6,051 nucleotides of DNA from Oscillospiraceae bacterium UBA1230 (GTDB taxonomy: Bacteria > Bacillota > Clostridia > Oscillospirales > Oscillospiraceae), in assembly GCA_002309395.1 (NCBI GenBank), contig DBWU01000009.1:7548-13598 (forward strand), in the 5' to 3' direction. The position numbers were made by a program, and so were the translations under genes. How positions within the stretch are numbered: the stretch's first letter is position 1; every line of letters starts with the position of its first letter. The notes under the pieces were generated by a model. That model did not search any database, had not been told where the DNA came from, and worked only from the letters and a program-made list of their open reading frames with translations. This document shows positions 1 to 5,116 of this stretch, in pieces.

Positions 1-2
1 AG

Positions 3-134
3 GCCTGCCGTATCGGCACGCGGCTTGCTTCGTCGGTGATCTGCACGGCGGAAAACGTCTGTCCACGGTTTCTGCCGGAGGAATTCGATCTGGAAATCAA
101 AGGGAACGACGGTTTTTCCCGGAATACATATTAA
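3..134 (+). CDS. C-terminal 43 codons of an upstream gene (5'-truncated), function not established
   Basis: An open frame enters from the left edge and stops at TAA 132-134, giving 43 residues that begin ACRIGTRLASSV and end NDGFSRNTY. Codon use (GCC, CTG, CGG, GAG) resembles the genes downstream, and the frame stops just before a clearly intergenic AT-rich stretch, so it is probably a real gene end. The helix-like stretch RIGTRLASSVICTAENVCPR is faintly reminiscent of the C-terminal helix of PfkB-family sugar kinases. That is a weak impression and not an assignment. The strong promoter that follows suggests this gene is not part of the capsule operon. No convincing terminator hairpin is visible after its stop. 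Confidence 0.55.
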   Translation, partial: ACRIGTRLASSVICTAENVCPRFLPEEFDLEIKGNDGFSRNTY

Positions 135-148
135 ATTTTTCCACTGCT

Positions 149-169
149 TTTTGCTTGCGATTTTGCTTG
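149..169 (+). repeat. Two direct copies of TTTTGCTTG, 12 bp apart, reaching into the -35 box
   Basis: TTTTGCTTG occurs at 149-157 and again at 161-169. The second copy includes the first three bases of the TTGACA -35 hexamer. Direct half-sites about one helical turn apart at a -35 element could be an operator or UP-like element, or chance in an AT-rich spacer. No regulator gene lies nearby, so this is only a description of the repeat. Confidence 0.4.
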
Positions 170-195
170 ACAAATCGGACACGGTGGGATATGAT
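167..195 (+). promoter_or_regulatory. Sigma-A promoter of the capsule operon
   Basis: The -35 box TTGACA (167-172) is a perfect consensus. A 17-bp spacer follows, then the -10 box TATGAT (190-195, five of six consensus bases). The expected transcription start is about 202-203. It lies in the only AT-rich intergenic region before the operon and points towards the CpsC-type gene, so it probably drives the whole collinear set. There is no TG extension directly upstream of the -10 box. Confidence 0.8.
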
Positions 196-201
196 ATACG
201 A

Positions 202-301
202 GAATCATTCATAAAGTGTGGGACTATCTCCGTTTTTCAAAAAGGCGAAGGCGTTCCGCCGGAAAAAACTCCCAACAGAGAAGGCGAAAGGGAAAAGAAA
301 T
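202..301 (+). other. 5' leader of about 100 nt with the Shine-Dalgarno site for the first operon gene
   Basis: Between the predicted transcription start and ATG 302 lies a purine-rich leader. AAAGGG at 287-292, nine bases before the ATG, is the likely ribosome binding site. The motif AAGGCGAA occurs twice (242-249 and 281-288). A short GGCG/CGCC stem (250-260) is the only small hairpin seen. No recognised riboswitch or attenuator fold is visible. The leader is open in frame from GTG 218, but the encoded 28 residues are basic, unlike any expected N-terminus, and would start only about 16 nt into the transcript without a ribosome site. Confidence 0.5.
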
Positions 302-1063
302 ATGAAAGAGAATCACGCAGAACAAACCAGTTACGAAATCGATCTGCTGCAACTTGCCATGGCGCTGTGGCGGCACATCACGGTGATCCTGATAACTTGC
401 ATAGTGATGGGCGCCGTGGGATACGGGTATGCAAAGCTCACCATCGTGCCCCACTATGAAGCCAGCGCGCTGATGTACGTGAACAACAGCTCTATCTCTC
501 TGAGCGGCGCCAGCGTTACCTTCAGCACCTCTCAGATCACCGCCGCCAGAAGCCTGGTGGATACGTACAGCGTCATTATGAAAACGAGAAAGACGCTCAA
601 CGCGGTGATCCGCAAGGCAGGCGTGGATTACAGCTACGAGCGGCTGTACAGTATGGTACGCGCTCAATCCAAGGACGAAACGGAGATCTTCGCCATTACG
701 GTGAACTCCACCGATCCGGAGGAGGCGGCGCTGCTGGCGAACACCATCGCCGAGATCCTGCCCAACACGATCAGCGACGTGATGGAAGGCAGTAACGTGA
801 AGGTGGTGGATCAGGCCGTGGTGCCGAAGACGCCCATCTCTCCGGGTAACAGCCGGTATGCGTTGATCGGCGTGCTGCTGGGTCTGCTGATCAGCGGCGG
901 CGTGGTCATTCTGGTGGAACTGTTTGACAACGTGATCCGTGATGAGGAATACCTGATGCAGACGTACGAAATCCCGTTGCTGGGTCTCGTGCCGGATCTG
1001 TTGAGCCGTGAGGAAGAGAAGAGCTCCTCCGGCAAGGCGGCGAAGAAGGGGGCGAAAGAATGA
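302..1063 (+). CDS. cpsC: CpsC/CapA-type polysaccharide co-polymerase (Wzz domain), activator of the tyrosine kinase
   Basis: A 253-residue membrane protein of the Wzz/CpsC/YveK family. In Gram-positive capsule systems this partner controls chain length and activates the separate cytoplasmic tyrosine kinase through its C-terminal tail. The N-terminus EIDLLQLAMALWRH (12-25) is the usual Wzz entry, followed by TM1 at about 26-46. An extracellular domain of about 140 residues comes next, then the proline motif PKTPISPGNSR (175-185) just before TM2 (about 187-207), a family hallmark. The cytoplasmic tail YEIPLLGLVPDLL is also typical. The last 20 residues are rich in Ser, Lys and Glu. The start at 302 was preferred to GTG 218 because it has a ribosome site and fits the family N-terminus. 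The gene overlaps the next by four bases (ATGA), which indicates translational coupling with the kinase. First gene of the operon. Confidence 0.9.
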   Translation: MKENHAEQTSYEIDLLQLAMALWRHITVILITCIVMGAVGYGYAKLTIVPHYEASALMYVNNSSISLSGASVTFSTSQITAARSLVDTYSVIMKTRKTLNAVIRKAGVDYSYERLYSMVRAQSKDETEIFAITVNSTDPEEAALLANTIAEILPNTISDVMEGSNVKVVDQAVVPKTPISPGNSRYALIGVLLGLLISGGVVILVELFDNVIRDEEYLMQTYEIPLLGLVPDLLSREEEKSSSGKAAKKGAKE

Positions 1064-1962
1064 GCAAGGAAAAGAGAAAGGCGATCGGACAGAACGGAGA
1101 ACCATCTCTGCGCGAGCAGCGGAGTATGCTGTGCGAAAACCTGAGCTTCATCTCTGCCGAGGCGTACAAACAGATGCGTGCCAATCTTCTGTTCGCTCTG
1201 CCGGATCAGGAGGGCGAATGCCGCGCCGTTGGCGTGACCAGCTCCATCCGCGGTGAAGGAAAGTCCACCACCGCCATCAACCTGGCGTACACGCTGGCGG
1301 AAACGGGCAAGATGGTACTGCTGATCGACGCGGATATGCGCGTGCCCACCGTGGCGAAGAAACTGGCCATCACCGGCAAGCCCGGTTTAAGCAACGTGCT
1401 GGCGGGCCTTTGCACACCCGATAAGGTCGTTCAGACTTCTTACAATATGTCGAACTGGCACATTATGCCCGCCGGCGACATTCCGCCCAATCCCTCGGAG
1501 CTGTTGGGTTCGGAGCAGATGGGCAAGCTGTTGAAAGATCTTGCCGCCACCTATGAGTTTATCGTGGTGGACCTGCCGCCGGCAAACATCGTGTCGGACG
1601 CTTTGGCGGTATCCCCCTGGGTCAACGGACTTTTGGTGGTGGTTCGCGCCGGGTATACGGAAAAGCAGGCGCTGACCGAGTGCATGCGGAATCTGCAGGT
1701 GCTGGGCAACAAGCTTCTCGGTTTCGTGCTGACGGATACCGAACAGATGCCCAAGCGCTACGGCAAATACGGCCGTTACGGCAGATACAGCAAGTACGGG
1801 AAATACGGCAAGTACGGCAGATACAGCAAATACCAGAAGTACAGCTCTTACGGCTATTATTACGGCAAGAAGAGTACCGCAAAGCCTGTATCCAAAACCG
1901 TGGAGACTGTCCGGCAGACGGTAGAGCAGGCAGTACAGGAGAATGCCGAAGAGCGCAAGTGA
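1060..1962 (+). CDS. cpsD: CpsD/CapB-type bacterial tyrosine kinase (BY-kinase) with expanded tyrosine tail
   Basis: A 300-residue cytoplasmic P-loop kinase that autophosphorylates on C-terminal tyrosines to regulate capsule assembly. Visible motifs: EAYKQMR (34-40), matching the ExxRxxR oligomerisation motif with Lys for the first Arg; Walker A SSIRGEGKST (61-70, catalytic Lys68); Walker A' LLIDADMR (87-94, Asp90 and Asp92); Walker B FIVVDLPP (167-174, Asp171). These are all in the family order. The C-terminus is unusual. Residues 234-268 hold 14 tyrosines, ten of them (234-261) at exact 3-residue spacing in a Y-[GSQ]-[KR] repeat. A 30-residue Val-heptad tail (271-300) follows, whereas most relatives end soon after the cluster. 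The family is typically 220-250 residues when split from the membrane partner, so the extra length lies in this tail. The start codon overlaps the CpsC-type stop. The CpsB-type phosphatase starts 8 bases downstream. The kinase assignment is secure; the function of the long tail is inferred. Confidence 0.93.
   Translation: MSKEKRKAIGQNGEPSLREQRSMLCENLSFISAEAYKQMRANLLFALPDQEGECRAVGVTSSIRGEGKSTTAINLAYTLAETGKMVLLIDADMRVPTVAKKLAITGKPGLSNVLAGLCTPDKVVQTSYNMSNWHIMPAGDIPPNPSELLGSEQMGKLLKDLAATYEFIVVDLPPANIVSDALAVSPWVNGLLVVVRAGYTEKQALTECMRNLQVLGNKLLGFVLTDTEQMPKRYGKYGRYGRYSKYGKYGKYGRYSKYQKYSSYGYYYGKKSTAKPVSKTVETVRQTVEQAVQENAEERK
1759..1830 (+). repeat. Nested tandem repeat encoding the tyrosine tail (9-bp unit, 36-bp higher-order unit)
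   Basis: The coding DNA is built of 9-bp units of the form TAC-GGC-AAR. Four units make a 36-bp block present twice, 1759-1794 and 1795-1830, identical at 31 of 36 positions by direct comparison. The blocks encode YGKYGRYGRYSK and YGKYGKYGRYSK. A decayed third block (1831-1866) reads YQK-YSS-YGY-YYG. Unit number is therefore likely to have changed by slippage or unequal recombination in units of three residues without breaking the frame. Confidence 0.88.
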
Positions 1963-1970
1963 GGCGCGGT

Positions 1971-2672
1971 ATGGTAGATTTTCACAGCCACGTGCTGCCC
2001 GGGATGGATGACGGCAGTCAGAACGTTTCACAGAGCGTGTCCATGTTGCGCGCCTTGGCGGCGCAGGGGGTGGATACGCTGGCTCTGACGCCTCATTTCT
2101 ACGGACAAAGCAGTTCGCCGGAGCAGTTTTTGGCGGAGCGCGCCGCCGCTATGGAGCGGCTCAAGCCCTCTCTGGAGGAGGGAATGCCCACCCTGTTGCT
2201 GGGCGCCGAGGTGTACTTCTTCCACGGCATCAGCCGCATGGAGCAGTTGCTCGATCTGCGTTTGCAGGGTACACGCCTGCTGCTGTTGGAAATGCCGTTT
2301 TGCGCCTGGGGCAGACGGGAAGTGCGGGAAGTTCTGGACCTTTGTGAGAACCCCTCTTTCGTGGTGATGTTGGCCCACGTGGAGCGATACCTGAAATACG
2401 CGCCTGCCGATGCGTGGGACGTGCTGCGCTCCGCCGGCGCCGTTATGCAATCCAACGCCGCCTTTTTCATGCAGCGCAGAACGCGGGGCAAGGCACTGCG
2501 GATGGTGAGAAACGGGCATATCCACGTGCTGGGAACCGATTGCCACAACATGGAGGATCGCCGCCCCTGCATGGACGAAGCGGCGGCAGTGTTGGCAAAA
2601 CGGTTCGGTCCGCAGAATACGGAAGCGTTTTTCCGGCGGGGTGAGGCGTATCTGGAGGAGTGGAGCATTTGA
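1971..2672 (+). CDS. cpsB: CpsB/YwqE-type protein-tyrosine phosphatase (PHP domain, metal-dependent)
   Basis: A 233-residue PHP-family phosphatase that removes phosphate from the BY-kinase tyrosine tail and so closes the phosphorylation cycle. Metal-binding and catalytic signatures appear in family order: DFHSHVLPGMDDG (3-15; His5, His7 and the DDG), LTPHF (39-43; His42), GAEVYF (78-83; Glu80), LEMPF (106-110), AHVERY (135-140; His136, Glu138, Arg139, with Val where relatives usually have Pro) and GTDCHN (188-193; Asp190, His192). The start at ATG 1971 was chosen because it gives the family N-terminus at once. The frame is open further upstream but only as an overlap of the kinase repeat. A GAGG at 1961-1964 lies six bases before the start. 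It has no signal peptide or membrane segment, so it is cytoplasmic like its substrate. Its stop overlaps the likely start of the sortase gene. Confidence 0.92.
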   Translation: MVDFHSHVLPGMDDGSQNVSQSVSMLRALAAQGVDTLALTPHFYGQSSSPEQFLAERAAAMERLKPSLEEGMPTLLLGAEVYFFHGISRMEQLLDLRLQGTRLLLLEMPFCAWGRREVREVLDLCENPSFVVMLAHVERYLKYAPADAWDVLRSAGAVMQSNAAFFMQRRTRGKALRMVRNGHIHVLGTDCHNMEDRRPCMDEAAAVLAKRFGPQNTEAFFRRGEAYLEEWSI

Positions 2673-3448
2673 AGAGATGGATCTATCTCGCTGCCGGTAT
2701 TCTTTGTGCCGCCGCGTGCGTACTGCTGCTGTGGAAAGTCTTTCCCCGGCACGTTACGCCGGAACCGCCGCCCGTGGTGGAGCCGGAGGTCATCGAGGAA
2801 CCCGAGCCGCAGCCGGAGGAGGAGCCCTATCGCAGTCCCATTGATTTTGCTGCTTTGCAGGCGAAGAATACGGATATCTACGCGTGGCTTACCATTACCG
2901 GCACCCACATTACCTACCCGGTACTCCAGAGCCCCAGTGCCGACGAGTACTATCTTAACCACAATGAGGAAAAACAGTGGGCGCAGGCAGGCGCGCTGTT
3001 TTCCCAGGCAAGGTATAATTCCCGTGATTTCACCGACCCGGTGACCATCATTTACGGACACCGGCAGAACGACGGGACGATGTTCGGCGATCTGCAGCCC
3101 CTCTATCTGGGCGACGCCGACTATTCCGAGATCAACGAGATCGTGATCTACCTGCCGGAGGCGGAGCTGCACTACCGCATTTTCGCCGCCGTTCCCCACA
3201 GCAACGAGCATATATTATATATGTATGATTTTTCCGACAGTGCGGACTATCAGCGGTTTTTGGACACGGTGTACGATCTGGACGACTACGCTGCCAATTA
3301 CCGCATGGAGGACGCCGCGGATACCGACGATCATCTGCTGATTTTGGAGACCTGCCTGCAGACCAATCGCTTGCGGCGCTTCCTGGTGATCGGTAAGCTG
3401 GTGGAAACGATCCCTGCTTCGTATATTGACGGCAGTTATGCCGATTGA
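2669..3448 (+). CDS. srtB: Class B sortase (membrane-anchored cysteine transpeptidase)
   Basis: A 259-residue sortase that cleaves a sorting signal between Thr and Gly and joins the protein to peptidoglycan or another amine. It has an N-terminal signal anchor (about 4-23), then a Pro/Glu-rich stalk (31-53), then the catalytic domain. Class B features: GTHITYPVLQ (78-87), DEYYLNHN (92-99), YGHRQNDGTMFGDL (129-142) with catalytic His131, LETC (226-229) with catalytic Cys229, and Arg237 eight residues later in RRFLVIGKL. TTG 2669 is preferred as start because GGAGGAG (2654-2660) sits eight bases upstream and the codon overlaps the phosphatase stop as TTGA. The alternative GTG 2660 would add three residues and lies inside that ribosome site. 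The likely substrate is the next gene, which carries SPQTG. An AT-rich palindromic patch with rare ATA/TTA codons lies at 3209-3223. Confidence 0.92.
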   Translation: MKRWIYLAAGILCAAACVLLLWKVFPRHVTPEPPPVVEPEVIEEPEPQPEEEPYRSPIDFAALQAKNTDIYAWLTITGTHITYPVLQSPSADEYYLNHNEEKQWAQAGALFSQARYNSRDFTDPVTIIYGHRQNDGTMFGDLQPLYLGDADYSEINEIVIYLPEAELHYRIFAAVPHSNEHILYMYDFSDSADYQRFLDTVYDLDDYAANYRMEDAADTDDHLLILETCLQTNRLRRFLVIGKLVETIPASYIDGSYAD

Positions 3449-3454
3449 TATAAA
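3426..3454 (+). promoter_or_regulatory. Likely internal sigma-A promoter for the SPQTG surface protein
   Basis: TTGACG (3426-3431, five of six consensus) and TATAAA (3449-3454, five of six) are separated by exactly 17 bp. The -35 box lies inside the last codons of the sortase gene and the -10 box starts directly after its stop. The -10 box forms the left half of a perfect 12-bp palindrome TATAAATTTATA (3449-3460), an AT-rich island in GC-rich surroundings. Transcription would start at about 3461, right at the GAAAGGA ribosome site (3461-3467), leaving a leader of about 16 nt. This is sequence evidence only. Confidence 0.6.
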
Positions 3455-3476
3455 TTTATAGAAAGGATGATGTAGC

Positions 3477-4073
3477 ATGAAGAAAATTCTTGCAACGCTT
3501 GCGGCGGCTCTGCTGATCGCTTGCCTGACCGTTACGGTCTTTGCTGACGAGGTGACCAAGGAAGAAGTCGATATGGCGAACCTTCCCAGCGCCGAAGTCG
3601 GTGAGGGCGGAACGGTGGCTCCCGGTGACAATGATACGACTGCCGAGTGGCACGTGGACACGACCCCCGAGGGCGAAGCGGAGAAAGCTTCTCTGCGTGA
3701 CGCTATCAACGCCACCAACGCGCAGCTGGACAAGGACGGCGACGTTCTGTACCTCTTCGACGTGAAGACGGTCAGCGGCGCTAAGAAGGCGACGCTGAAG
3801 GTCAAGATGCCTTCCGGCACCACGCTGGCGTACGTTCTGCGCTATGACGAAGGCGAAGGCACTTGGGTACGCGTAGAGGCGAGCTATGCTGACGGCGTTC
3901 TGACGGTTGCGGCGACTGACGTACTGTCCCCCGTTGCGATCGTGGTGGAAACCAACGGCACGCCCGTGTCTCCCCAGACCGGCGAAGCGGTGACCGCTGT
4001 TTATGCAGTCGGCGCCGTGCTGTTGGCAGCTGCGGCGGCAGCCTTTATCGTCAAGAGCAGAAAGGCTGCTTGA
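3477..4073 (+). CDS. Small secreted wall-anchored protein with C-terminal SPQTG sorting signal
   Basis: A 198-residue surface protein, probably the substrate of the adjacent class B sortase. It has a basic, hydrophobic signal peptide (1-23, likely cut after VFA), then an acidic low-complexity stretch (24-70). A beta-rich domain of about 85 residues (76-160) follows and ends in LSPVAIVVE, a style of ending I associate with small repeat domains of clostridial surface proteins. A tripartite sorting signal closes the protein: SPQTG (165-169), a hydrophobic segment (about 172-192, Ala-rich) and the basic tail KSRKAA. The cleaved mature chain would be about 145 residues, small for a wall protein. 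A lipobox-like LIAC (13-16) is also present, but the hydrophobic residues after Cys16 argue against lipidation. GAAAGGA (3461-3467) is the ribosome site. The specific role is unknown; position suggests a function tied to the capsule. LCP follows after 34 bases. Confidence 0.88.
   Translation: MKKILATLAAALLIACLTVTVFADEVTKEEVDMANLPSAEVGEGGTVAPGDNDTTAEWHVDTTPEGEAEKASLRDAINATNAQLDKDGDVLYLFDVKTVSGAKKATLKVKMPSGTTLAYVLRYDEGEGTWVRVEASYADGVLTVAATDVLSPVAIVVETNGTPVSPQTGEAVTAVYAVGAVLLAAAAAAFIVKSRKAA
3969..4070 (+). other. Cell-wall sorting signal: SPQTG, hydrophobic segment, basic tail
   Basis: These codons encode residues 165-198 of the surface protein. SPQTG-E replaces the common LPxTG. It matches the (S/P)PxTG pattern recognised by the class B sortase of Clostridioides difficile, which agrees with the class of the neighbouring enzyme. 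A membrane segment of about 21 residues and the tail KSRKAA follow. Confidence 0.85.
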
Positions 4074-4107
4074 AGTCGATGATCTTTCGCGCTTGAAGGA
4101 GCTTGCC

Positions 4108-5106
4108 ATGAACAACGAAAAAGCAAAGCTCACAAAATCCGGCTTCATCATCTTGGCGATACTGGCGGTGCTCTGCGTGGCAGGCATCATAGCTTATGTT
4201 CTGAATGACAAGCAGGGTCAGCCAACTGACCCTGCTGTCATATCGGACGATGAGGAGCAGTATTTACTGTATGAAGGCGGATACTATCGCCTGCGGGATG
4301 AGCTGGAGACCGTGCTTCTCATGGGAGTGGACAAGACCTCCGATTTCCATGAGACGGCCGGCGACGTGATCAACTACCAGCAGGCTGACTTTCTTATGCT
4401 CCTTTTGCTGGATAAGGAGCAGAAAAAGTGCGTACCCCTGCAGATCAACCGCGATACCATGTGCGTGATCTGGCAGTTGGACATTTACGGGGAGCCCCTG
4501 GTTCCTTTCAACGGGCAGATCACACTGGCACACGCCTACGGGAGCGGCGGCAAGGATAGCTGCCGCAATCAGGTGCGCGCCGTATCCGACCTGCTCTACG
4601 GAATGCAGATCGACAACTATATCTCCGTGACCATGGACGCCGTGCCCGCGCTGAACGATCTGGTGGGCGGCGTTACTGTGACGGTCCTGGACGATTTTTC
4701 TAAAGTGAGTGAGACGCTGGTACAGGGCGAAGAAGTGACCCTGACCGGCGATTTGGCGCTTCAATACGTGCGCGGGCGCACGAACGTGGGGGATGGAAGC
4801 AACATCAGCCGTATGGCGCGCCAGCGCCAGTATCTGATTGCTCTGAAGAAGAAAATGCAGAGCAAGCAGCAAGAGGATGAAAGCTTCCAGATGAAGGCGC
4901 TTGCCGCCGTGTCGGAGGGTATGGTGACCGATTGTTCCACCTACCGCCTTTCCGAACTGGCGGAGATGATCAGCACCTATGAATTTGATGAGATTCAGAC
5001 GATTGCCGGCGAAGCGGTGGCAGGCGAGGAGTTTATGGAGTTCTACGCCGATGAGGACGCGTTATACCGCCAGGTGATCGAGCTGTTTTACGATCCTAAG
5101 AAGTGA
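4108..5106 (+). CDS. LytR-CpsA-Psr (LCP) family wall-polymer ligase
   Basis: A 332-residue extracytoplasmic enzyme of the LCP family, which transfers undecaprenyl-linked anionic or capsular polymers to peptidoglycan. There is a short cytoplasmic N-terminus, one membrane segment (about 12-32), a linker (33-65) and the LCP domain. Motifs: LLMGVD (70-75), QADFLMLLLLD (92-102, Asp94), INRDT (113-117, pyrophosphate-binding Arg115 and Asp116, with Asn where relatives usually have Pro), the ITLAHAYGSGG segment (138-148), YISVTMDAVPALNDLVGGV (171-189), and LTGDLALQYVRGR with the later Arg235 and Arg238-Gln239 (212-239). The key Arg and Asp residues are present. It starts at ATG 4108, preceded by a strong GAAGGAG (4095-4101). 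It begins 34 bases after the surface protein, with no terminator between, so it is probably cotranscribed. A perfect hairpin lies in the linker codons (4211-4236). In capsule loci of streptococci the equivalent is CpsA/Wzg; here it is placed late in the core. Confidence 0.92.
   Translation: MNNEKAKLTKSGFIILAILAVLCVAGIIAYVLNDKQGQPTDPAVISDDEEQYLLYEGGYYRLRDELETVLLMGVDKTSDFHETAGDVINYQQADFLMLLLLDKEQKKCVPLQINRDTMCVIWQLDIYGEPLVPFNGQITLAHAYGSGGKDSCRNQVRAVSDLLYGMQIDNYISVTMDAVPALNDLVGGVTVTVLDDFSKVSETLVQGEEVTLTGDLALQYVRGRTNVGDGSNISRMARQRQYLIALKKKMQSKQQEDESFQMKALAAVSEGMVTDCSTYRLSELAEMISTYEFDEIQTIAGEAVAGEEFMEFYADEDALYRQVIELFYDPKK
4211..4236 (+). repeat. Perfect 11-bp inverted repeat (hairpin, 4-nt loop) inside the LCP gene
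   Basis: AGCAGGGTCAG (4211-4221) is an exact reverse complement of CTGACCCTGCT (4226-4236), with loop CCAA. It falls in codons 35-43, the flexible linker between membrane anchor and LCP domain. No run of T follows (the next bases are GTCATATCGG), so it is not an intrinsic terminator. It may be an mRNA structure affecting stability or relative expression, or chance in tolerant linker codons. Confidence 0.85.
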
Positions 5107-5116
5107 GTAGTGGCGT

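Noticed and set aside
135..166. Terminator for the upstream gene
   Set aside because: T-rich stretches are present but no GC stem precedes them on the + strand.
225..275. Attenuator hairpin in the operon leader
   Set aside because: Only a 4-bp GGCG/CGCC stem with possible T-A pairing around it, with no alternative structure or T-run after it.
218..301. GTG 218 as start of the CpsC-type protein (28 extra residues)
   Set aside because: No ribosome site before it, only about 16 nt after the predicted transcription start, and the added basic residues precede the normal family N-terminus. ATG 302 has AAAGGG at good spacing.
224..1105. Long antisense open frame (293 codons) over the CpsC-type gene
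   Set aside because: It mirrors GC-biased third positions of a clear + strand gene. The translation is rich in His, Arg and Gln with no recognisable domain, and no promoter or ribosome site supports it.
1759..1866. CRISPR-like repeat array
   Set aside because: The repeats are contiguous without spacers, in frame, and encode the tyrosine tail of the kinase.
1680..1970. In-frame upstream extension of the phosphatase through the kinase repeat
   Set aside because: It reads the tyrosine repeat out of frame as RQI-type repeats, and the family N-terminus begins exactly at ATG 1971.
2099..3211. Long antisense open frame (370 codons) spanning phosphatase and sortase genes
   Set aside because: It crosses two well-supported + strand genes with complete catalytic motifs. 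Its product is low-complexity, with no recognisable family or start signal.
3209..3223. AT-rich palindrome CATATAT-T-ATATATG in the sortase gene as a promoter
   Set aside because: No -35-like hexamer lies at suitable spacing upstream, and the codons encode a plausible sortase segment. It is notable only for rare ATA and TTA codons.
4211..4245. Intrinsic terminator in the LCP gene
   Set aside because: The stem is perfect but no T-run follows, and the LCP domain continues intact downstream.
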